Source of the DNA: an uncultured Archangium sp. | GTDB taxonomy: Bacteria; Myxococcota; Myxococcia; Myxococcales; Myxococcaceae | Assembly: GCA_946479335.1 (NCBI GenBank) | Contig: CAMLFP010000175.1 | Location: 1-11,058, forward strand | Direction of reading: 5' to 3' | Length of the DNA: 11,058 nucleotides | Shown here: piece by piece, positions 6,841-11,058 of the stretch | Numbering within the stretch: the stretch's first letter is position 1 | How the letters are laid out: each line of letters opens with the position of its first letter | Translations under genes and position numbers: made by a program | The notes under the pieces: generated by a model | Database searches by the model: none | Seen by the model: the letters and a program-made list of their open reading frames with translations, nothing else | Told to the model about the DNA's origin: nothing

Positions 6841-6855
6841 CTGCCCATTGGGCAG
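6841..6855. repeat. Short perfect inverted repeat
   Basis: CTGCCCATTGGGCAG is a 6-bp perfect inverted repeat with an ATT spacer, between the divergent low-GC gene and the YccF gene. It could be an operator half-site pair or a hairpin. No T-run follows on either strand, so it is unlikely to be a terminator. The rest of the 189-nt gap (6737-6925) holds the right direct-repeat copy and an isolated TATAAA at 6815-6820 without a -35 partner; I see no gene in it. Confidence 0.35.
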
Positions 6856-6925
6856 AGGGGTTGGATCGAGCTCATTTCAACAGAGATTCGCAATCGACAA
6901 GCGTGTCCATCGTAGAGCGGCCACG

Positions 6926-7300
6926 ATGAACATGATCCTGAACGTGCTGTGGGTGATCTTCGGCGGCGGCTTCATTCTCGCGCTCGAGTACGTGCTCGCC
7001 GGATTGCTGTGTTGCCTCACGGTCGTCGGCATCCCCTTCGGCCTGCAGTGCTTCAAACTCGCGGGCCTCGCGCTGCTGCCCTTCGGCAAGGACTTCGACG
7101 ACTCGAAGTCGGGCACCGGGAGCTTCCTGCTCAACGTGCTCTGGTTCCTCTTCGCCGGCGTGTGGATCTGCATCACCCACCTCGTGGCGGCGGCGGGGCT
7201 CGCGGTGACGATCATCGGTCTCCCGTTCGCGCTGCAGCACCTCAAGTTCGCTTTGCTGGCGCTCTCGCCGTTCGGCGTGCGGGTGCACGCGCGGGCGTAG
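6926..7300 (+). CDS. YccF-family inner membrane protein
   Basis: 124-residue membrane protein with two similar halves. Each half has a long hydrophobic segment followed by an IPFGLQ-like or LPFALQ-like turn and a PFG motif: VVGIPFGLQCFKLA...LLPFGK in the first half (33-55) and IIGLPFALQHLKFA...LSPFG in the second (96-117). This duplicated pattern is the hallmark of the YccF domain. The family's function is not established; members are small inner-membrane proteins. The reading frame is open upstream to 6560, but that part is antisense to the 5' end of the low-GC gene and lacks family similarity, so I start at the ATG at 6926 (another ATG follows two codons later). The last 59 nt overlap, tail to tail, the TfoX-N gene on the other strand. 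Confidence 0.85.
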   Translation: MNMILNVLWVIFGGGFILALEYVLAGLLCCLTVVGIPFGLQCFKLAGLALLPFGKDFDDSKSGTGSFLLNVLWFLFAGVWICITHLVAAAGLAVTIIGLPFALQHLKFALLALSPFGVRVHARA

Positions 7301-7670
7301 CCTTCGCCTTCTTCGCGACCTTCTTCTTCTTCGGCGGCTCGCGCATCGCTTCGCGGTGCGCTTCTTCGAGCCAGGGGATCAGCGCCTCGGGGTGATCCGC
7401 GAAGTCTTCCGGCATCACCACCCACTTGCTGACCTTCGAGGTGCCGGTCTGCATCGGGTCGAAGTGCTCCGCGCCGGGGAGCGCCATCGCCTTCTCCGCG
7501 CGCGCGAGATCGGGAAACCGCAGCACCACGCGACCGTCCCACACCAACGCGTAGATGGTGCCGTTCGCCCAGAAGCCGGTGCTTCCGAACATGCGGCCCT
7601 CGGTGACCTCCGGCAGCTCCGCGGAGAGTTCGGCGACCAACTGTTTCAGGTGTTCGTCGAGCGAGCTCAT
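7242..7670 (-). CDS. TfoX N-terminal domain protein with basic tail
   Basis: 142 residues from the ATG at 7670 (MSSLDEHL...); an alternative ATG at 7691 would add seven residues with no similarity. Residues 1-110 match the TfoX-N domain: an N-terminal helix, GRMFGSTGFW (25-34), a strand pair IYALVWDGRVVLRF (38-51), and a C-terminal WVVMPEDF plus helix. In Enterobacteria and Vibrio, TfoX/Sxy is a competence regulator with an added C-terminal domain; stand-alone TfoX-N proteins like this are common and of unknown role. The final 30 or so residues are Lys/Ala/Pro/Arg-rich (PPKKKKVAKKAKA...), like histone-H1-type tails, and may bind nucleic acid. The tail is encoded partly antisense to the end of the YccF gene. 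The gene lies 79 nt downstream of the TonB-like gene on the same strand. Confidence 0.85.
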   Translation of the reverse strand: MSSLDEHLKQLVAELSAELPEVTEGRMFGSTGFWANGTIYALVWDGRVVLRFPDLARAEKAMALPGAEHFDPMQTGTSKVSKWVVMPEDFADHPEALIPWLEEAHREAMREPPKKKKVAKKAKATPARAPARRTARAPAKRT

Positions 7671-7719
7671 GGCGCTGTATCTACTGCGCATTCGCGCGGC
7701 ACACGCCTCGCGGTGATCG

Positions 7720-7743
7720 CCGTCCGCGTGAAGCCGCGGTCGG
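7720..7743 (-). terminator. GC-rich hairpin after the TonB-like gene
   Basis: CCG-T-CCGCG / CGCGG-T-CGG with a six-base loop: eight pairs around one T-T mismatch, starting six bases after the TonB-like stop codon on the minus strand. There is no T-run, so as an intrinsic terminator it is only a candidate. It would separate the TonB-like gene from the TfoX-N gene. Confidence 0.3.
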
Positions 7744-7749
7744 TGCCGC

Positions 7750-8877
7750 TCACTGCGCGGTCGGGCTGTCGACCACGCGCCACGCGTTGATCAACTTCAC
7801 GCGCACGTCGGGCGGCTCCCAGGTGAACTGCCAGCGGCTGCGCCACGACGAGCTGCCCAGCATCTTGTCGTCGGAGTCAGGCAGCTTGCGCGCCACCTTG
7901 CGGCTGAAGTGCAGCACCGACTCGTCGAACTTCGGGTCGCCGGACTTCTCGATGATCTCCACGTCGGCCAGCGCGCCGGTGGGGTCGGTGGTCATCTCCA
8001 GCACGGTGCGCAGCCGCACGCGCTGAATCTGCTGCTTCACCGCCTCGCCCATCGCCATCATCTGCATGCTCGATTCACGGAAGCGCTGGTCTTCGACGTT
8101 CGGCCCGCCGCCCACGCCGTTCATGATGCTGCGGCCCATCGGCGAGTCGGCCACCTTCGCCGCGGCCTCGGCCGACGGGCGCCCGGTGGTGAACGCGGTG
8201 GAGAGCACCTCCTTCGCGATGTCGCCCGCGGTCATCGGCGTGATGTCGATGTTCGCCTTCGGCAGCGCGCCGCGCATCGCCTTCTCGTAGCTCTTGAAGT
8301 GCCCCGGCACGTTGCCAACCGCGATCGCGTTGAGGCCGATCTGCTCGACGATCGCCGAGTTCAACTGCCGCGAGAGCTTGTCGCTGGTGTACGCGTTGAG
8401 CGACTCCTGATCAGGCATCTCGTCGGGGCTGTTGCGCGTCGTGGTGCCGCGCGGCGTGTCGTACGCGCCGCCGGTGCCCAGCCCACGCGCGAAGTTGTCG
8501 CTGGGCAGGAGGTTGGGGCGCTGCACGATGGCCGGCCCACTCCCTCCGGGCACGGTGTCGATGGTGGGCCCGTCGCTGCCGTTGCCTGAGGGCGTGTCGG
8601 TCACCACGGCCTCCGCGGTGGCCTTCTTCTGCTGCTTCTTCTGGGCAGGGAGCGGCGCCTGCGGAGTCACCTGCGGCGCGGTCGCCTGCTCCGTCTCCGG
8701 CTCGGGCGGCGCGACCTCGGAGTCGAACCACGTCATCGGGCGATTGACGCGCACCGGAGGTGGGGCTTCGCGCGTGGAGAACCACCAGAGCACTCCGGCA
8801 TGCAAGAGCACGGACAGCGCCAGCAGCGCGACGACTCGCCGGGTGTCTTTGCGCTCCTCTCGCACGTCTCGGCACAT
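7750..8877 (-). CDS. TonB-like energy transducer / TonB C-terminal domain protein
   Basis: 375 residues. A short basic cytoplasmic N-terminus (1-14) is followed by one signal-anchor helix (about 15-33, VVALLALSVLLHAGVLWWF), a proline/glutamate-rich then lysine/alanine-rich periplasmic stretch (38-95), a long low-complexity and helical middle, and a C-terminal TonB-like domain (about 285-355). The pattern there is VRLRTVLEMTTDPTGALADV followed by EKSGDPKFDESVL, close to the family form in which a Gly precedes a strand and a SGDPxxD turn follows. TonB proteins transmit proton-motive force from ExbB/ExbD to outer-membrane receptors, but no exb genes or receptors are nearby, so it may serve a different envelope role. 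I chose the ATG at 8877 because it just precedes the signal-anchor; the open frame continues to 9237 but is antisense to the ligase gene. Divergent from the ligase with a 66-nt gap. Confidence 0.75.
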   Translation of the reverse strand: MCRDVREERKDTRRVVALLALSVLLHAGVLWWFSTREAPPPVRVNRPMTWFDSEVAPPEPETEQATAPQVTPQAPLPAQKKQQKKATAEAVVTDTPSGNGSDGPTIDTVPGGSGPAIVQRPNLLPSDNFARGLGTGGAYDTPRGTTTRNSPDEMPDQESLNAYTSDKLSRQLNSAIVEQIGLNAIAVGNVPGHFKSYEKAMRGALPKANIDITPMTAGDIAKEVLSTAFTTGRPSAEAAAKVADSPMGRSIMNGVGGGPNVEDQRFRESSMQMMAMGEAVKQQIQRVRLRTVLEMTTDPTGALADVEIIEKSGDPKFDESVLHFSRKVARKLPDSDDKMLGSSSWRSRWQFTWEPPDVRVKLINAWRVVDSPTAQ

Positions 8878-8943
8878 ACCACTTGGTTGCCGCGAGAGGA
8901 AAAGTCGCCTCTCCCTCCGCTCAGTTCCCGATAAGTACGCGCC
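8878..8943. promoter_or_regulatory. Divergent promoter region, TonB-like gene / DNA ligase
   Basis: A 66-nt gap between two divergent start codons must contain the minus-strand promoter and probably the plus-strand one. GATAAG at 8930-8935 (4/6 to TATAAT) lies 8 nt before the ligase ATG. No good -35 or Shine-Dalgarno is visible for either gene. Confidence 0.4.
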
Positions 8944-9987
8944 ATGCTTCCGTTTGCGCCGCCGCTCGAACCGATGCTCGCCGAGGGGCAAGACGAGATC
9001 CCGGCTGGTGAGGGGTGGCTCTACGAACCGAAGTGGGACGGGTTTCGCGCCATCGTCTTCCGCGACGGCGAGTCGGTGCACCTGTGCAGCCGCAACGGGC
9101 AGCCGCTGCAGCGCTACTTCCCCGAGCTGGTCGAGGCGCTGAAGGCGGCGCTCCCGGAGCGCGCCATCGTCGACGGCGAGATCATCCTCCCGTCGGAGAG
9201 AGGCCTCGACTTCGACGCGCTGCAGGCGCGCATCCACCCCGCGGAGTCGCGCATCAAGAAGCTCGCGCAGGAGACACCGTCAGGCTTCGTCGCGTTCGAC
9301 TGCCTCGCGGTCGGTGATGACGATCTGCGCGAACAGCCGACCTCCGTGCGCCGCGCGCGCCTCGCGGAGCTCTTCCGCGGCAATGGCGCGCTCTTCGTGA
9401 CGCCCTCCACCACCAACCTCGACGACGCGAAGCGCTGGTTCATCGACTTCGAGGGCGCGGGCTGCGACGGCGTCATCGCGCGGCGCCTCGACCTCGGCTA
9501 CCGGCCGGGCGAGCGCGTGATGGTGAAGATCAAACACGGCCGCACCGCAGACTGCGTCATCGGCGCGTACCGCCTGGGCAAGACGCCGGGCACGGTCGGC
9601 TCGCTGCTGCTCGGGCTCTACGACGACGAGGGCGTGTTGCATCACATCGGCCACACCTCCTCGTTCTCCGCGAAGGAGAAGAAGGCGCTGCTGGAGAAGC
9701 TGAAGCCCTACGAGGGCGGCGAGTCGTTCGGGCACGGCCGCACGCCCGATGCGCCCAGCCGCTGGAGCAAGAACAAGAAAGACGACGCGCCGACCTGGGT
9801 GCCGCTCAAGCCGGAGCTCGTCTGTGAGGTGCGCTACGACTACCTGCAGGGGCCGCGCTTCCGCCACGCGTCGACGTTCTTGCGATGGCGCACCGACAAG
9901 GCGCCGCGCGACTGTCTGTTCTCGCAGCTGTTGCCGCCGAACCCGTTCAGCCTCGACGCCATCATCCGTCTCAGCGCGAAGCCGTGA
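8944..9987 (+). CDS. ATP-dependent DNA ligase (stand-alone, LigC/LigD-ligase type)
   Basis: 347 residues; seals nicks in duplex DNA by a lysyl-AMP intermediate. Nucleotidyltransferase motifs in order: motif I EPKWDG with the adenylated Lys30 (28-33), motif III VDGEI (76-80), motif IIIa FVAFDCL (115-121), motif IV GAGCDGVIAR (171-180) and motif V VMVKIK (192-197). An OB-fold domain follows (about 200-330) ending in the motif VI region TFLRWRTDKAP. The length matches stand-alone LigC-like ligases or the isolated ligase domain of LigD. No polymerase or phosphoesterase domain and no Ku gene are attached or adjacent, so a role in end joining is not shown; back-up nick repair is also possible. The ATG at 8944 fits the family start (PFAPPLEPMLA). 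The stop overlaps the NFACT gene start (GTGA). Confidence 0.93.
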   Translation: MLPFAPPLEPMLAEGQDEIPAGEGWLYEPKWDGFRAIVFRDGESVHLCSRNGQPLQRYFPELVEALKAALPERAIVDGEIILPSERGLDFDALQARIHPAESRIKKLAQETPSGFVAFDCLAVGDDDLREQPTSVRRARLAELFRGNGALFVTPSTTNLDDAKRWFIDFEGAGCDGVIARRLDLGYRPGERVMVKIKHGRTADCVIGAYRLGKTPGTVGSLLLGLYDDEGVLHHIGHTSSFSAKEKKALLEKLKPYEGGESFGHGRTPDAPSRWSKNKKDDAPTWVPLKPELVCEVRYDYLQGPRFRHASTFLRWRTDKAPRDCLFSQLLPPNPFSLDAIIRLSAKP

Positions 9988-11058
9988 AGCCCGATCAGCT
10001 CGCTCCCATCGCTGCGGAGATCAACCGCCAGCTCGCCGGCGGTGTGGTGCAGAAGGTCTACGCGCCCACCACCACGCGCGCGTACCTGGAGTTCCGCGTG
10101 CCGGGGAAGAGCGTGACGCTGCTGATCTGCAGCGACGCCGGCGCGGCGCGGATCTCGGCGGTGACGGAGCGGCCTCCCAACCCGCCGACGCCGCCCACCT
10201 GGCAGTCGGTGCTGCGGCGCGAACTCACGGGCGCGAAGCTGGCCGACGCGGAGGCGCTGCCGGAGCGCAAGACGCTGTTGCTGCACTTCACGAAGGCGCA
10301 GAAGTACCTGACGCTGGTGCTGGAGCTGACGACCGCGCCGGCGCTGATTCTGTGCGCGGGTGACAAGGTGCTCTCGCAGTCGATCCCCACGCGGCCGGGG
10401 CTGCGCGTCGGCCACCCGTGGACACCGCTGGACGCGGGCGAGGTGCGGCCCGCGAAGCTGGAGCCGCTGGTGCTCGACAGCCCGGGCGTTCGCACGTTCC
10501 TCCCGCTGTTGCACGCCATCGAAGAAGGCAACGCGCCGGTCGAGCAGAAGAAGTGGGCCGACGCGCGCCGTGCGCCGCTGCTCAGCAAGCTGAAGAAGTT
10601 GAAGCGCACCATCGAGAAGGTGCGCGCCGAGGCCGACCGCTCGTCGCAATGCCATGCGCTCAAGCGCGAAGGTGAGCTGCTCGCGCAGAACCTCTACCGC
10701 CTCAAGCGCGGGGAGAAGACCGTCGCGTTGACCGAGTACCTCGAAGACGGCACCACGCGCGCGGTGACGCTGACGCTCGACCCGTCGCGCACGCCGCAGC
10801 AGGAGGTCGAGCACCGCTTCCGCCAGTACAAGCGGCTGACCCGCGGCGCGGAGATCGCAGGCGAGCGCCTGCTGAAACTCCAGCGCGAGGCCGAGGCGCT
10901 CGAACAGCAACTCCAGCAACTCGACGACACCCCGGCCGAGGCGCCGGCCTTCTCCGCGAAGAAGAAGCCCGCGCAGCCGGAGTCGCTCCCGTACCGCGAG
11001 TACACGGGTCATGGCGGTCAGCGCATCTGGGTCGGCCGCGGGTCTGCGCACAATGACG
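9984..11058 (+). CDS. NFACT / RqcH-family protein, 3' part outside window
   Basis: 358 codons visible, open to the window edge. Family members (RqcH in Bacillus, Rqc2/NEMF in eukaryotes) bind stalled 50S-peptidyl-tRNA and add alanine tails in ribosome quality control; older annotations call them fibronectin-binding proteins. Residues 5-150 fit NFACT-N (VVQKVY, LLICSDAGAARI, PNPPTPPTWQSVLRREL). Basic helical, coiled-coil-like stretches lie at about 200-240 and 275-312, with GELLAQNLYRLKRG and TLDPSRTPQQ between them. The RNA-binding NFACT-R domain begins at about 337 (YREYTGHGGQRIWVGRGSAHND). NFACT-R starts about 100 residues earlier than I recall for Bacillus RqcH, and I see no helix-hairpin-helix segment, so this is a short form. 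The GTG at 9984 overlaps the ligase stop by four bases, implying coupling; no Shine-Dalgarno is seen. Confidence 0.87.
   Translation, partial: MKPDQLAPIAAEINRQLAGGVVQKVYAPTTTRAYLEFRVPGKSVTLLICSDAGAARISAVTERPPNPPTPPTWQSVLRRELTGAKLADAEALPERKTLLLHFTKAQKYLTLVLELTTAPALILCAGDKVLSQSIPTRPGLRVGHPWTPLDAGEVRPAKLEPLVLDSPGVRTFLPLLHAIEEGNAPVEQKKWADARRAPLLSKLKKLKRTIEKVRAEADRSSQCHALKREGELLAQNLYRLKRGEKTVALTEYLEDGTTRAVTLTLDPSRTPQQEVEHRFRQYKRLTRGAEIAGERLLKLQREAEALEQQLQQLDDTPAEAPAFSAKKKPAQPESLPYREYTGHGGQRIWVGRGSAHND

Noticed and set aside
6560..6925. N-terminal extension of the YccF reading frame
   Set aside because: Antisense to the start of the low-GC gene and then intergenic; the family domain begins right after the ATG at 6926.
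8878..9237. N-terminal extension of the TonB-like reading frame
   Set aside because: It overlaps the start of the ligase gene on the other strand and precedes the natural signal-anchor start at 8877.
9840..11051. Minus-strand 403-codon open frame opposite the NFACT gene
   Set aside because: Arg/Leu/Gln-rich shadow; the plus-strand frame from 9984 shows clear NFACT-N and NFACT-R motifs.

Overview
The window looks like chromosome from a high-GC member of the Myxococcota or a close relative. Support for this is the strong G/C bias at third codon positions in most genes, the cysteine-rich lipoproteins with glycine/threonine linkers, an orphan TonB-like protein, and a small TfoX-N protein with a Lys/Ala/Pro tail. 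The assignment is an inference from style and gene content; no rRNA or tRNA is present to confirm it.

Layout. Positions 1-1872, minus strand: two adjacent paralogous cysteine-rich lipoprotein genes. The downstream one (1-309) runs off the window edge; the upstream one (394-1872) is complete. Both carry a 46-residue module with ten cysteines at identical spacing, followed by a 7-residue glycine-rich tandem repeat. Positions 1952-4362, plus strand: a translationally coupled two-gene ABC-2-type transporter (ATPase, then a roughly 11-helix permease). Positions 4439-6736, minus strand: a single 765-codon gene with clearly lower GC than everything around it. It encodes a three-part protein with an AbiJ-like N-terminal region, a central purine-nucleoside-phosphorylase-fold domain that keeps the nucleosidase catalytic residues, and an unassigned C-terminal helical module. 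This is the best candidate for an undescribed system: a self-contained antiphage (abortive-infection-type) protein whose central domain may destroy ATP or another nucleotide. It is bracketed by an imperfect 20-bp direct repeat (16/20), which suggests horizontal insertion.

Positions 6926-7300, plus: a YccF-family membrane protein. Positions 7242-7670, minus: a TfoX-N protein whose basic tail is encoded antisense to the end of the YccF gene. Positions 7750-8877, minus: an orphan TonB-like protein. Positions 8944-9987, plus: a stand-alone ATP-dependent DNA ligase, overlapped by four bases (GTGA) by an NFACT/RqcH-family gene (9984 to the window end) that is cut off at the edge.

The transporter pair and the ligase/NFACT pair each look like operons. 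The low-GC gene appears to act alone, since its neighbours on both sides look like ordinary chromosomal genes. Few of the genes have a recognisable Shine-Dalgarno sequence, and several have a -10-like hexamer only 6-8 nt before the start codon, suggesting leaderless transcripts. I saw no tRNA, rRNA, CRISPR array or transposase.
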